Assembly (NCBI RefSeq): GCF_051622035.1
Contig: NC_135357.1
Location: 18,136,256-18,200,255, forward strand
Direction of reading: 5' to 3'
Length of the DNA: 64,000 nucleotides
From: Arctopsyche grandis
Lineage: Eukaryota > Arthropoda > Insecta > Trichoptera > Hydropsychidae
The notes beneath the pieces were generated by a model that was given only the letters and a program-made list of their open reading frames with translations, searched no databases and was not told the origin of the DNA. Shown here in pieces: positions 30,598-41,983 of this stretch. Position numbers and translations under genes: made by a program. Position 1 is the first letter of the stretch. Every line of letters starts with the position of its first letter.

Positions 30598-31074
30598 TTT
30601 TAAAAATAACATTTACACACATTCATTAAAATGAACGGAAAAGCTGCGGGACCGGATGCAGTGCAAATAGAAATGCTCAAGTTATTGACTGATGAAAGAG
30701 CAGTCTCTGTTTTATTGGATTTATTCAACGCTATCTATACATATAGAACAGGTATCATACCATCAGACTGGTTGAAATCTGACGATACCGAAAAAACCAA
30801 ATGGATGATATTCAATAAGTCGACGCACAATACAGTCAACTCTCATATAAAAATTAATAACATCGGGGTGGAAAGAGTAGATAGTTTCAAATATCTTGGG
30901 TGCTATGTGGGTGAAACGTCTGAAAGTAAACAGGAAATTCGCAACAGAGTGGGGCAAGCAAGAGCTGCATTCTTAAAATTGATCGGAAATTCCCAGCACC
31001 ACAATCCCGGTGCTGAAATAAAATTCCGGGATTGGAAGCACTACTCAGCATTGAGCAAACGAGGAAGAAGATAA
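30598..31074 (+). pseudogene. LINE fragment with internal deletion (147-codon open frame)
   Basis: NGKAAGPDAVQIEMLKLL and LFNAIYTYRTGIIPSDWLKS match the start of a reverse transcriptase. KTKWMIFNKS, NNIGVERVDSFKYLGCYV and RVGQARAAFLKL match the region after the YADD motif. The intervening RT palm is absent, so about 300 codons have been deleted without breaking the frame. The wording is distinct from both the RTE and the jockey/CR1-like copies in this window, and is perhaps the same family as the relic at 36.9-38.0 kb. Confidence 0.75.
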
Positions 31075-32105
31075 AAATTTAAAAAAAATTGAAAAATACC
31101 TTTACGGATTTTCAAATAAATAAATTTATTTTATTTACATTTCTTGAATTAAAAACGCTACAGATTGAAAATTTTCGAAATTATATATAATATCGAATTA
31201 TCGAATTCTTCCACAATTTCAGTCACAATTTTCAGTGCTTCGTTCCTGATTCAAATACCGAGCTCACAGTTCCCGATTCCAAAAAGAATATCTTCACTTC
31301 ACAACTTTTAACACTCAGCTTTTCGGTTGAATTTAAATAAACATACATTATCTACAAATATATAAAATTTGCTTTCTAAGAAAAATGTATCTTTTAAATG
31401 TTTTTGTAGAGTACATATTCTGGGATAATGTCACGCAATGCAACAAGCGTCGATATGATATCTGCAGGACGGAAAAATATCAAAAGCAGAACGCGCGAAA
31501 GCTCGAGATCGAAAGCTTTCAGCTTAAGGGTACTCGCAGCGGCATATTTTCCGTTCAGCGCTTCTGACAAGCAAACTAATGGTTCCGGTTCGGCAGTGGT
31601 TTACTTAGAATTCGAATTATTTTGCCTTTTTTCGCACGCTTTTGCAGACCCTCCCTCACACCACCCACAATCCTCCGATCTCTCACTCAAACTGATGTCA
31701 AATCGTGGATGAGGTATTCAGCGAAGGATTCGATCGGATAATATATTTCACCTGGGAGCTTTCCCGGGCGCCCGCGGAAAAAGCTTTTCACTTCAACGTG
31801 CACGACTATTCCGAAGGAAAATTATTGCAAACTCGCTATGGTAACAATAATGTCAAAATATCTCGTCACTTCAATTGAAAAATGTGAAAATATATTCAAC
31901 TTTCGCTCACGAATATGTGCGTTTGTAAATTTGAAATAGGAATGAAGGCAAATAATATATGTATGAACAGTGGAAATTTGCAATATGGCAAGTGAAGTAT
32001 GAAATACGGCAGGAAACTAAGACATTTCCTCTCTCGGCACAAATAAACGTTATTTTATTGGGCACAAATGTATTCCTATATTTTTTATTTACATATACGT
32101 ATATA
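31075..32105. other. Spacer, no gene recognised
   Basis: 31430-31830 is GC-richer and low in repeats (GATATGATATCTGCAGGACG, CCTGGGAGCTTTCCCGGGCG). Two overlapping frames of 60 and 94 codons are open but show no motif. It could include regulatory DNA or a non-coding exon of a cuticle gene. This is a guess. Confidence 0.35.
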
Positions 32106-32122
32106 TACACACATATATATAC

Positions 32123-32194
<72 letters not shown>

Positions 32195-32224
32195 ATATAT
32201 ATATGTGTATATATATATATATAT
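32106..32224. repeat. (TA)n tract bordering the 5' end of RTE copy 1
   Basis: TA with ACATATATAC and GTGTGTATATATATGTGTA interruptions, running up to the first base of the element (GAGTTCGGTC). Confidence 0.93.
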
Positions 32225-35200
32225 GAGTTCGGTCTTTCGTGTCATGTGAGGAGGACGTGCTTCTGCGTTCCTCCCGCTATTACTCGCTTAAACCCGGCTA
32301 TTGCACGAAATTTAACTTAACCATCTAATCACTTATTTTACTAATTGCATCCTAGTATAATTTAAGTGTAAAAATAAACAGCAAATCGGTCGTAAAAAGC
32401 GGTTTTATATCAGTTATTTCGAAAAATATTGTGCTAATTTTTGTGTCAAATCGGTGTCAAACGAGATACATCTCCCTACCTGAATACAAAAAAAGGGTCC
32501 TTCGCCAGCCAAGTCGGTCCCACAGAAGCAATAAATCTTCCACATAATTGCTTCCAGCCAAAAATCTTTAACGAACTTTACTTAATAGCAAACAGAAACG
32601 GTGTTTCCCAACTGTCTATCAGTTCTTTTTCATATTTAAATTATATTAAAGTAATTCGTGTAATTTTATATACTTTACTAAAGTTATTATTAAAATATTA
32701 AATTGCAAACCGCACTCACATATATAAATCCGTTGTCTCCAAAGAGGCGTCTCACGATAAAGATCTGTAAAAAAGTAGTATAACAATTGCTAATCTATTA
32801 TTATCATAACTAACTACTTTCACTTACAAAGTAACCCTGTTAAATGGCATGTAATAACTCATAAGTGATCCAAGTGATACCTAGGATGACTATATGTCAA
32901 AGCTGACCACAGAGAAGAGTTTATGGCGGTAAGAACTCACTCCTTGAATGGAAATCTCTCTCAAGTACCGCCTTTTTCTCAACACATCTTGGATAAATGC
33001 GAGAAAAATAATATCCAAACCTCCAACAAGGTAAGAGTGACGATGGATGATAGCTTAGCTAATAGAAACCTGTATTTAGCCACGTACAATGTAAGAACGT
33101 TATCGAGTGAAGGAAGTGTGCTTGCATTAGAGAATGAACTAGAAAGTATCAAATGGGATTTAGTAGGACTTAGCGAAGTAAGACGAAAACAGGAAAACCA
33201 AATAATCCTAAAAAGTGGTAACTGTCTCTACTGGAGAGGGCTACCAAATGGTAGAATAGGAGGAGTAGGGTTTCTTATCAATAAGAGAATAGAAAGAAAT
33301 ATTATAGAAATAAACGACATATCGGAACGTATATGCTATGTAGTATTAAGAATCTCGAGCAGGTACACTTGTCAAATCTTCCAAGTGTACGCCCCCACAT
33401 CTAGCCACCCAGACGAGGAAATAGAAGACTTCTACGAAAAACTACAGGGCGCATACGATAATAGCCGCCACCACTTTAAAATAATCATGGGCGACTTTAA
33501 CGCAAAAATAGGACAAAAGGCAAACACAGAAAGAGCAGTAGGCAATTTTGGTACCGGCCAAAGAAACGACAGAGGCGATCGCCTCATAGAATTCGCAGAA
33601 CACAACAGGCTCTTCATCACTAATTCATTTTTCAGGAAAAACACCAACAATAAGTGGACTTGGGAGAGTCCTAAAGGAGACAGAAACGAGATCGATTTCA
33701 TCCTAACAAATGCCCTGCACTCCGTTAAAGACGTTAGTGTTCTAAGTAAAGTAGATATAGGCAGCGATCACAGATTAGTCCGTGCCAAGATGGCCATTAA
33801 TATAAATTGCGAACGTAGGAAATTAATAAAAGGATGCAGTAACTCTCCAGATTTCGCTCAACTAAGGTCTAGGAAAAAGGAATTCGAACTCGAACTTGGA
33901 AATCGATACGGGAAATTAAACCCAGAAGCAGACATCGAGGAATTGAACACTGTAATTAGTTCGGTTCTAACCTCAACAGGTAAGAAATTAGGTGGTTTCA
34001 GGAAACAGATTAAATTAAGCAAAATTTCAGCGGAAACAAAAAACCTAATTAAGCATAAAAGGAATTTAGATAGGGATAATAATAAGCAAGAATACAATCT
34101 AGTAAATAAGGAAATTAAGAAGAGAATAGTCAGGGATGTCAGGGATTTTAACAGCAAGCTAATAGAAAATACCATTAAGAATAACCGTAGCCTGAAAAAG
34201 TGCAAACAGGATCTTTTCTTAGGCAAAAACCAAATGATCGCAATCAGATCAGAGAGCGGAGTAATAATTAGGAATAGAGAAGAAATCATAGACAGAGTTT
34301 ACACGTTCTATGCAAAACTATACGAGAACGACAACGGCCAATTCCCCACTCTGGAATCGACACACGGCCAAAGGGTTCCTGCAGTATTGCCTAGCGAAGT
34401 AGAGGCCGCGCTAAAAACTGCAAAGAATGGTAAAACCCCAGGGGAAGATAATATTCCCATCGACTTACTAAAATGTGGCGGCCCCCCCCTAATTAATATC
34501 TTAGCTAGGCTTTTCAGCAAATGCATCCAGAACCAAGCTATACCAGAAGGATGGAATAACGCAACTATCATTTTAATACACAAAAAAGGCGACAAAAGCG
34601 ATATCAAGAACTACCGACCCATTAGTCTACTTTCAGCGGTCTACAAGCTCTTCACGAAGGTTATTACAGAAAGGCTGAAGAATATCCTCGACGAGAACCA
34701 ACCTATAGAGCAGGCAGGGTTTAGGGCAAATTTCAGCACAATGGACCACCTCCAAGTAGTTGGCGAACTAATCGAGCGCGCCAACGAATATCAACGGCCA
34801 CTGTGCCTAGGTTTCGTCGATTATGAGAAAGCCTTCGATACAGTTAGTCATAATGCAGTACTTAACGCTCTAAAAACACAGGGAGTGCCGGAACCCTATG
34901 TGGGACTGTTAGCTACAATATATAAGAATGCCACAGCTTCAGTTAAAATTTTTTCAGGTACAGATAGATTTAGCATAGGAAAAGGAGTAAGACAAGGAGA
35001 TACAATCTCGCCCAAGTTATTCAATGCGGTGCTTGAGGGAGTTTTCAGGAAATTGGATTGGGATACAGCCGGAGTAAGCATCAATGGTCGCTTTTTGAGT
35101 CACCTTCGGTTCGCAGACGATATAGTTTTAGTAGCTCGTGATTCAGCTGACCTACTTATCAGACTAACACAGCTGGACAGGGAAAGTAGAAAAGTAGGAT

Positions 35201-35893
35201 TAAAAATTAACGTAGATAAGACTAAACTAATGTTCAATAGTTATTGCATGCCTGATAGCATCCCCTTAGATGATAAACCAGTAGAAGTAGTAAATAATTA
35301 TTTATATTTAGGTCAAATAATTGACATGTCTGGTAGTAAAAATGAAGAGATAAAGAGACGTATGAAACTGGGGTGGAGTGCATTTGGACGGATGAATGCT
35401 GTTTTTAAATCAAAAATGCCACTCTGCCTGAAGAAAAGGATCTTTGATCAATGCGTTTTGCCAGTGATGACGTATGGATGTGAAACTTGGACACTGAACG
35501 CCAAGATGCAAAATAAAATCCAATGCACTCAAAGAAGTATGGAACGCTGTATGCTTGGCATAACGAGGAAAGACAGGAAGCGGAACACGTGGGTGAGAAA
35601 TATGACAAGGGTAGTGGACATAGTGGATAGAGTGAAGAGATTGAAATGGCAATGGGCGGGTCACGTAGCTAGGAGGATGGACGAAAGGTGGACAAAAGAA
35701 GTGCTTGAATGGTACCCGAGAGAAGGCAAAAGAGTAAAAGGAAGACCGCAAGGAAGATGGGTGAACGAAATTAGGAAAATGTGCGGAATGAGATGGATGA
35801 GTGTTGCGCAAAACAGAGACGAGTGGAAGCGTGTTGGAGAGGCCTTCATCCAGCAGTGGATGGCGAATGGCTGTAAATGATGATGATGATGAT
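32225..35893 (+). mobile_element. Full-length RTE-clade non-LTR retrotransposon, copy 1
   Basis: Begins GAGTTCGGTCTTTCGTGTCA and ends in TGATGATGATGATGAT. A 698-bp 5' untranslated region is followed by one 985-codon ORF whose stop codon is the first TGA of the tail, so there is almost no 3' untranslated region. It shares its 5' end exactly with copy 2 (48255), which fixes the element start. Both ends abut (TA)n. Single ORF, apurinic-type endonuclease plus RT, and a short tandem tail are RTE hallmarks. Apparently intact and so possibly active or very recently active. Confidence 0.93.
32923..35880 (+). CDS. RTE endonuclease-reverse transcriptase ORF, copy 1
   Basis: 985 aa. Residues about 50-290 are an APE-type endonuclease: TYNVRTL (N56), LSEVRRK (E85), [15 protein letters not shown] (D191, N193), RNEIDFIL (D258) and GSDHRLV (D282, H283). 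Residues about 490-770 are the reverse transcriptase: [29 protein letters not shown] (D633), [14 protein letters not shown] and LRFADDIVL (D732, D733). The C-terminal part has [22 protein letters not shown] and [13 protein letters not shown], typical of RTE. The endonuclease nicks target DNA and the RT copies the element RNA there. Start is the first ATG of the frame. An alternative is Met41 ([10 protein letters not shown]), closer to the endonuclease. No stops or frameshifts. Confidence 0.93.
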   Translation: MAVRTHSLNGNLSQVPPFSQHILDKCEKNNIQTSNKVRVTMDDSLANRNLYLATYNVRTLSSEGSVLALENELESIKWDLVGLSEVRRKQENQIILKSGNCLYWRGLPNGRIGGVGFLINKRIERNIIEINDISERICYVVLRISSRYTCQIFQVYAPTSSHPDEEIEDFYEKLQGAYDNSRHHFKIIMGDFNAKIGQKANTERAVGNFGTGQRNDRGDRLIEFAEHNRLFITNSFFRKNTNNKWTWESPKGDRNEIDFILTNALHSVKDVSVLSKVDIGSDHRLVRAKMAININCERRKLIKGCSNSPDFAQLRSRKKEFELELGNRYGKLNPEADIEELNTVISSVLTSTGKKLGGFRKQIKLSKISAETKNLIKHKRNLDRDNNKQEYNLVNKEIKKRIVRDVRDFNSKLIENTIKNNRSLKKCKQDLFLGKNQMIAIRSESGVIIRNREEIIDRVYTFYAKLYENDNGQFPTLESTHGQRVPAVLPSEVEAALKTAKNGKTPGEDNIPIDLLKCGGPPLINILARLFSKCIQNQAIPEGWNNATIILIHKKGDKSDIKNYRPISLLSAVYKLFTKVITERLKNILDENQPIEQAGFRANFSTMDHLQVVGELIERANEYQRPLCLGFVDYEKAFDTVSHNAVLNALKTQGVPEPYVGLLATIYKNATASVKIFSGTDRFSIGKGVRQGDTISPKLFNAVLEGVFRKLDWDTAGVSINGRFLSHLRFADDIVLVARDSADLLIRLTQLDRESRKVGLKINVDKTKLMFNSYCMPDSIPLDDKPVEVVNNYLYLGQIIDMSGSKNEEIKRRMKLGWSAFGRMNAVFKSKMPLCLKKRIFDQCVLPVMTYGCETWTLNAKMQNKIQCTQRSMERCMLGITRKDRKRNTWVRNMTRVVDIVDRVKRLKWQWAGHVARRMDERWTKEVLEWYPREGKRVKGRPQGRWVNEIRKMCGMRWMSVAQNRDEWKRVGEAFIQQWMANGCK

Positions 35894-36075
<182 letters not shown>

Positions 36076-36606
36076 CTTCAAATGAATCTACGGAACGATT
36101 CGTCGATCTTTTGTATTAAATTCATACTCAACGCAGGGAGATCAATTTGATCGATTAGTCACGACACCTCATTGGTTGTTTAACGCTTCTCGCTCATACG
36201 CTGATAAGTCCCGTTCGCTGGTTGAACTATGAGTGCTGGTCACCCATTGGTCAAAGTACTGATCGGTCTATCTCCACATTACAGCAAAATAATCCCGGTG
36301 TATCAAAATCTATATAATATTCTACCTGTACGGAACTTTTTATGTTAACAAATGTTTCGCTGTGTGAACCATCAAGGCTAGGACATATGTACATACATAT
36401 ATATATTTAGACGAACGTGCCTATATAACATGTGTGTGTTCATTTTCTTCCGTATGTGCCTAATCTGGATACGGATTTACAGATTCTATTTATATGGAAT
36501 TTCACTTTAACGTATTAAAAATTTTAAAGCAGCAAATCTGAACGATAATATGTAAACGTGGAAATGTAAGATTTATCTCATTTTCAAACGTTCACAAAAT
36601 AATACG
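36076..36606. other. Spacer left of the hAT composite, no gene recognised
   Basis: Contains two ATTGGT (inverted CCAAT) words at about 36171 and 36246. No coding signal. Confidence 0.35.
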
Positions 36607-36614
36607 TACTACGT

Positions 36615-38969
36615 TAGGGCTGCCATACTTCCCGGTACATCGGGACATGTCCTGGTTTTGAGGTCTGTATCCCTGTCCGAGATTCATTTGTCCCGGTCGA
36701 TTAAAATTCACGCATATTTAAAAAGTATTTTCCGATAATATTGTACATACATAATATCTAATATTGATACCCACACAATACAGCTTCTACTGCCGCTGAT
36801 GTTTTGTCAATACATAGATATAGAATGTGTAGTTTTAAAATTATTTAATTTTTTTTCAATATATGTACATACATATACAGTATATAATGCGTAGATACAG
36901 GCAAGGGGACGAGGGAACAAATACTGAATATACATCAGCTTATTGAAAAATGTCAGGAGTTTCAAACTACAGCCGTTCTTTGTTTTATAGACTATAAAAA
37001 AGCCTTTGACTGTGTGAACTGGGACTACATGTGAAAAATTCTACTGGACATGGGAGTCCCCTTGCGTCTTGTCAAAATAATATATAACAACAATGCAGTA
37101 CATAGTTCGAATCAACTCGCTAAACTCAACAATTTTCGAGTACAATGCGGCGTTAGGCAAGGGTGTATACTATTTCCCGACCTACATATTTAATATATAT
37201 GGAGATTATATAATGCGTAGAGCACTGGATGGTTGGAAGTGTCCATTGATGGAAAAAAATTATCCAATCTTCGGTATGCGGATGACACAACGCTCATAGC
37301 TAATAATCATGAAGAAATGGCCAAACTGATCCGTCATGTTGACACAGAGAGTAATGTGCTTGGCATGCAAATAAACCGCCCCAAAAAAAAATAATAATGA
37401 TAATGGATCGTCATTAACAGCTGCAAAATAACAACTCAGCTATAAACGGTATAGAGATATGTAATTTTGTCTATCTGAGGTCACTCATATCCAACAATGG
37501 CAGCTGTGAACTGTAAATATGGCGCCTGATCGGCCATGTCATAACTAACGAAGATTTGGAAGGATAGACCCATTACAACTGCTGTGAAAGTCCGCCTCGT
37601 GAAGAGTCTCGTTTTTTCTGTCTGCCTTTATGGAGTCGAGACGTGTACTATAAAGGCGGCGTATAGACGGAGAATCGACGCCTTCGAGATGGAGACCTGG
37701 AGACGGCTATTGCGCGATAAACGCACAAATGTGTCTATCCTTGAAGAAATAAAAATCGATAGGATAGATAGTCAACGAGATGCCTGAAATGTATATTACA
37801 GCTCTTCGTCAACATTGAAGAGGTGAGGAGAGCCTGGGGCGGTTGGTTGTGGGCGTTGTGGTGGTGTCGAAGGCAAAAGAGCCAGAGGAAGATCCCCCGC
37901 ACGCTGGACTGACCAAGTATCTACAGGGACGGGCGTTTCCATGGTAGCAAGTCTTCGCCTTTCCGAATTCAGAACTGAACGGAGGCAACTGGTTGACCGG
38001 ACATCATAGTCACGATCCTCAGTGATGAGGGATCCGACAGCGATATCCAAATTCAGTAAGGAATGAAAAACTTAAATATTTCTGCGAGTATTTTATTAAT
38101 TAAAACTCAGTGGACAGATGAACGCAGTTCGCTTTCAATTGACACAGTGAAAAGCATAATTTAATGTGTTTTAAATTATACAATTCCATAATTGTATAAA
38201 AGGGGAAAAGAGCTGCTACAAAAAACGCAAACATCGAAGCCCTGGCTTTCAGATTTTCTTATATGGGGGGCAAAATTTTTGACAAGTAAGGAATGAAATT
38301 TTGACATTCTATGGGGGGGGGGTGTATTATATTAAAAAGTGTATATATCAATTTTAACTATTTCTTTTAATCATTTTTTCAGTAATAGAAAGGCAATCCT
38401 ATTCAACGATTTGTTTACAATTAATTACGAAACAAATATCTTTCAACGCAAAACAAACAACAAAATAAAATATATTTGGGAGTTGACATTTTTTTCTGGG
38501 AAAAATCGACGTGTTTATACCTGACAGTGTTCTATAAGAATTTCAATATTATATTTTTGTTGGTTTAGTATTATAATTCGAATTCATAATAATACATTAA
38601 ACAACGTGGATAGTCCCGTTCAAATCTAGGGGGGGATAACCACCCCAGACCCCCCAGGAGGGGATATCCCCAAATGACGCCCCTGATCGAAGGCAAAGAA
38701 AAGCGATGATAACGAAGTCACCGAAGTCAGGGAAGAGTGAAGGCGAAAGAAGACTGGTTGAAATAAAATGTTTAGGTAAGGTTCTATTTTGTTTTATCAA
38801 ATTGAATCGCCCTATCTAAATTTATTATTTTATTTTAGATTTGGTACAGACACATTGTGTTAAAATATTGCGCAATTTTTTTTATAATAAAGCTATGAAT
38901 GTCGATAAAAATGGTTGTTTTATTTGAGGGGGTGTCCCCGTCGGTGGCCCGACAATTATGGCAGCCCTA
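36615..38969 (+). mobile_element. Non-autonomous hAT-type element (2355 bp) carrying a LINE relic
   Basis: The ends TAGGGCTGCCATACTTCCCG and (complement of right) TAGGGCTGCCATAATTGTCG share a 12-bp inverted repeat. The 8-bp direct duplication TACTACGT is perfect at 36607-36614 and 38970-38977, the length made by hAT transposases. There is no transposase inside. Instead 36895-38045 is a decayed LINE. The right part (38085-38968) is shared with 61320-61760 in opposite orientation. Strand arbitrary. Confidence 0.85.
36895..38045 (+). pseudogene. Decayed LINE reverse transcriptase inside the hAT-type element
   Basis: In shifting frames: GTREQILNIHQLIEKC, AVLCFIDYKKAFDCVNWDYM followed by TGA, GVPLRLVKIIYNNN, VQCGVRQGCILFPDL, SNLRYADDTTLIANNHEEMA, VFSVCLYGVETCTIKAAYRR, RIDAFEMETWRRLL, TNVSILEEIKID, EGKRARGRSPARWTDQV and ASLRLSEFRTERRQLVDRTS. 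The RT active-site YADD is still readable but stops and indels are throughout. It belongs to a LINE family different from the RTE copies flanking it. Confidence 0.82.
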
Positions 38970-38977
38970 TACTACGT

Positions 38978-39340
38978 ACTATTAATTATATTATATTTAC
39001 TAGTACGTACTACGTACGTACTATTAAATATTAAACAATTAGTGCCAACCACCCAATTAGCGCGCGGCACTCATTGTTTAATCAGAGAGCCCAACTCATC
39101 GACCAATCGGAAAGCTCGGCTCACCGACCAATGAGCTAGCTTGAGTAAAAGACCAAACCCACGCGGCTTACAAATATGTATAAAAGCCGGCGGGTTGGTC
39201 TCAGTGTTCATTCGGAACCTGGCTACTACCAGAAAAGCATCTATTGGAGATCTGAAACCTACAAACCTACATTTTCTTGTACCTCGATTTGACTCCCCTA
39301 CCTTTTAATACTCTTCAATATAACATATTAAAATAAATTT
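38978..39340 (+). promoter_or_regulatory. Core promoter-like region with CCAAT boxes, TATA box and TCAGT initiator
   Basis: GACCAATCGG (39101) and GACCAATGAG (39126) precede TATAAAAG at 39179-39186 and TCAGT at 39201-39205, the arthropod initiator, 24 bp downstream of the TATA start. An AATAAA lies at 39332. No coding sequence follows. Promoter plus poly(A) signal within about 150 bp is the layout of an LTR, so a solo LTR is as likely as a host promoter. TG...CA ends with a target duplication were not found. Confidence 0.42.
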
Positions 39341-40452
39341 ACACGTAGATACATACATACGTATCTATTATATTCAGAACATTGGTCTTTTTTTTAAATG
39401 GATCCGGAATGATGTTCATATATGTATGTACATATGTAACATGTTATTGAAAATCGGGTCGCGTACTGGAGTTGGTTCACTTTTATGTATTCACGTGTGG
39501 CTTATCAGAAGGCCTTTTTTGCGTCAGAGGCCAATATTGAAAAATGGTGCCATCAATTGCGAGGCTGTGAGGGACATGCCCCAATGGCTATTGGACTATT
39601 GGAGCGAATCGGAAATGGGTCTAAAGCCAATGGTATAGCCAATTGCCCTCGCAGACGCCCGCAAACGCAATAAAAGATAATAATAACGAAAATAAAGCCA
39701 AAATGATGATATTCTGAAGACCCGCAAATTTCATAAATGCGATGAATCCGCACATAACAACTATACACCATTCCTCAAGTTCCTAAACGCAAAATAATAA
39801 TCGCACAAAGGGATCACCTCAACGAACCGTGTGGCTGAATTGACGATTTTTAAACCGGTTAACGAACAAGAATTCGGACGAAAAAAATTCTATCCTACTG
39901 AATTTCAATTTCAATAAAACCTCGCATTGTTACAGCGGAATTAAGCTGTTCTACCGAACGAGGATTTACCCAAAATCATCAAAACTTTTGTCCTGCACTC
40001 TTTTTTTTTGCCGACAAATTCTCGTACACAAAAACCACTCAAAATATAAAACAAAACTCCATCTTTTATAGATACATACATAGGTACATATTATACGTAT
40101 ACATATACATGTCGGACAATAGCAGTCTTTGAATGAATGCCCTCCTTTAAAATTTTAATCTGAAAGAAAACCTTTCAAACAACGCTTCTGTGTGCGTGTG
40201 TGCGTTTGTGTGTCTTCGTCCGGTGATGTAAAAAGCTTATTTTTTGTTCATCTCTCATCACTCTCCTAAGCTTAGTTTAGTTTGTATGACCGTAATTTTA
40301 CGTTTTGTTCAGTTATAATTTATATATCGAACGAAATTTTAGATCATTAAAAGAATATCTGCGATTTAATTAATATTCCTAATTAATTTTCAATTTGATG
40401 TTACGCCAAATGTGATTTTTATTAATTTTATAAAGGGTTTCAAATTATCAAA
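39341..40452. other. Spacer, no gene recognised
   Basis: Open frames at 39426-39673 (two frames, 62-70 codons) lie in a GC-richer patch with no recognisable motif and run into AATAAAAGATAATAATAACG. Elsewhere AT-rich. Confidence 0.35.
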
Positions 40453-40860
40453 TACTAGTGGTTTTACCCGCCGTCACTCGGTATTTGTAACATAGTAAAT
40501 AATTTATTTGAATAGTTTTGTTTTATTTAAATTTATTTGAATATTCATTTCTTTTCGTTTTATTTAATTTAACGTCATGGATTCTACGAAACAACGATAG
40601 TTACATACATACAAAATCTCTTTCGAAATTATATATTAGATTATACCAGAATCCGGTGCCCCCCCCTCCCGGGCCTTCGCCCCCGGCGCACCCCGGACCT
40701 TCGACCCCAGCGCGCCCCTGAGACTTCGCCCCCGCCGCCCCGAGGGCGAAGGCCCATCCCCCATTCCCATGTCGTCATGGAGACTTTGACCTGTTTACAA
40801 AGTTCCCAACGACAGTTACATACATACAAAGTCTCTTTCGAAATTATTATTATTATTGCA
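40453..40860 (+). mobile_element. Dispersed element with GC-rich insert, copy 2
   Basis: Head ACTAGTGGTTTTACCCGCCG TCACTCGG, then a tail-like CTCTTTCGAAATTATATATT AGATTATA, then a 95-bp GC-rich block (40652-40747, CTTCGCCCCCGGCGC repeats). After that comes a second tail CATACAAAGTCTCTTTCGAA. It corresponds to copy 1 at 2209-3975 with a much shorter and different GC-rich block. Confidence 0.5.
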
Positions 40861-41029
40861 AATTTATTTAAAAAGAGCTTAAAACATCACAATTTAAATA
40901 TTTTTGTATATATTTACATAGTTTGTATATACAATTTAAATATTTTATATATTTGTATAATTTTTGTATATTTATTTTGTACATATAAAAAAAACGCTGG
41001 TGCCGTCACGATCTTCCCAAAACTCCCCC
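40861..41029. other. AT-rich spacer
   Basis: TATTTTTGTATATTT-type low complexity. No feature. Confidence 0.4.
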
Positions 41030-41360
41030 TGGAGTGTGTTTTCGGCGATATTTTATCCCGAAAATATCGCCGAAATCGAAAATATCGGCCAAATGGACAT
41101 TTGGCCGATGGTCACTAGGCCTAGTACGTTTGGCGAAATGGACATTTGGCCGAACAAACATTAGGTCGACTGACATTTGGCTGAATGAAAATTTTAATTG
41201 TTTTATTTTTATTTTATTTATCCCTTTTTTCATCATCATCATCATTCACAACCATTCGCCATCATTGAAATCAATTAAAAATTTCAATCGTTCAAATGTC
41301 CGTTCGGCGAAGTGTCTAACGGCCCAACGTAACTCAGCCTAGTTTCCATTTGGCCAAAAT
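41030..41360. repeat. Element rich in perfect palindromes (GGCCAAATG and GGCGATATTTT arms)
   Basis: TTCGGCGATATTTT (41041-41054) pairs perfectly with AAAATATCGCCGAA (41061-41074) across a 6-nt loop. TCGGCCAAATG (41085-41095) pairs with CATTTGGCCGA (41098-41108) across GA. Variants of CATTTGGCCGAA recur at about 41140, 41170 and 41345. The section looks like the remains of a repeat built of a roughly 20-bp palindromic unit. No coding potential. Confidence 0.6.
41230..41264 (-). repeat. RTE-like 3' terminus only (about 30 bp)
   Basis: On the minus strand GATGGCGAATGGTTGTGAAT GATGATGATGATG closely matches the last bases of the RTE copies (GATGGCGAATGGCTGTAAAT plus the (ATG)n tail). Nothing further upstream matches. 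Either an extremely truncated RTE insertion or the tail of a SINE that borrows RTE machinery. Confidence 0.55.
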
Positions 41361-41769
41361 TCCGCTCACGAATTGATAACGATGATTCCCATATTTGAAG
41401 AAATCTCCGATAAATTTATCGAAATAATAAGTTCGTACGAATTAACAATGACTTGAAGAAACGCTCCTCTCAGCTGGGAACTACGAGCACGTGTATTGTG
41501 TACGATTCAATGTGTTTGCGCCTTTATACATGTATAATATATCCAAACCAAAACGTAAGTTCATATACATATGTATGTGTGTGGATAAAGGTAAAAGAAA
41601 ATGTCTTTGTGAATACCGGATTATATCCCTTTTTCAGTGATGACTAAGTGAAGTTCCCCAGAAAAGGAATATGTATCACTTGATCTTATCCCATTATGGA
41701 TAATCTACGTAGCCGTAATGCCATCAACAGCGTGCCGATAAGTGCATCATTTTAAGTGGTTCGTCTATT
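41361..41769. other. Spacer downstream of cuticle gene B
   Basis: Expected to hold the last exon of gene B if its donor at 41817 is used. No acceptor followed by a convincing cuticle-protein tail could be picked. Confidence 0.35.
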
Positions 41770-41817
41770 TCAGCGCGGGGGGGTACAAAATTGCATTAAA
41801 TTTAAACGAAATCTTAC

Positions 41818-41983
41818 CGTATTAGGATTTTTCGATATAATTTTAAAACCGTGCTCAGCATCCGCTACATAAGCGACCGTCTGAAGTATTCCATTCGCAT
41901 CAATGAACGAGTATGAACCTCTGGTTGTTCCGTCCGTTGAACGGGATTCTTCTTTAGCCGACTGTGCATTCGAATACCCATAT
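41818..41983 (-). CDS. Cuticle gene B chitin-binding exon
   Basis: Acceptor TTTATTACAG before ATATGGGTAT. Encodes YGYSNAQSAKEESRSTDGTT, RGSYSFIDANG and ILQTVAYVADAEHGFKI. The usual ATNLP end of the domain is replaced by ISKNPNT. Confidence 0.83.

Noticed and set aside
33432..35608. Antisense open frames inside the RTE ORFs (for example 33858-34289 and 34308-34607)
   Set aside because: Shadows of the sense reading frame. Identical in both RTE copies and without domains.
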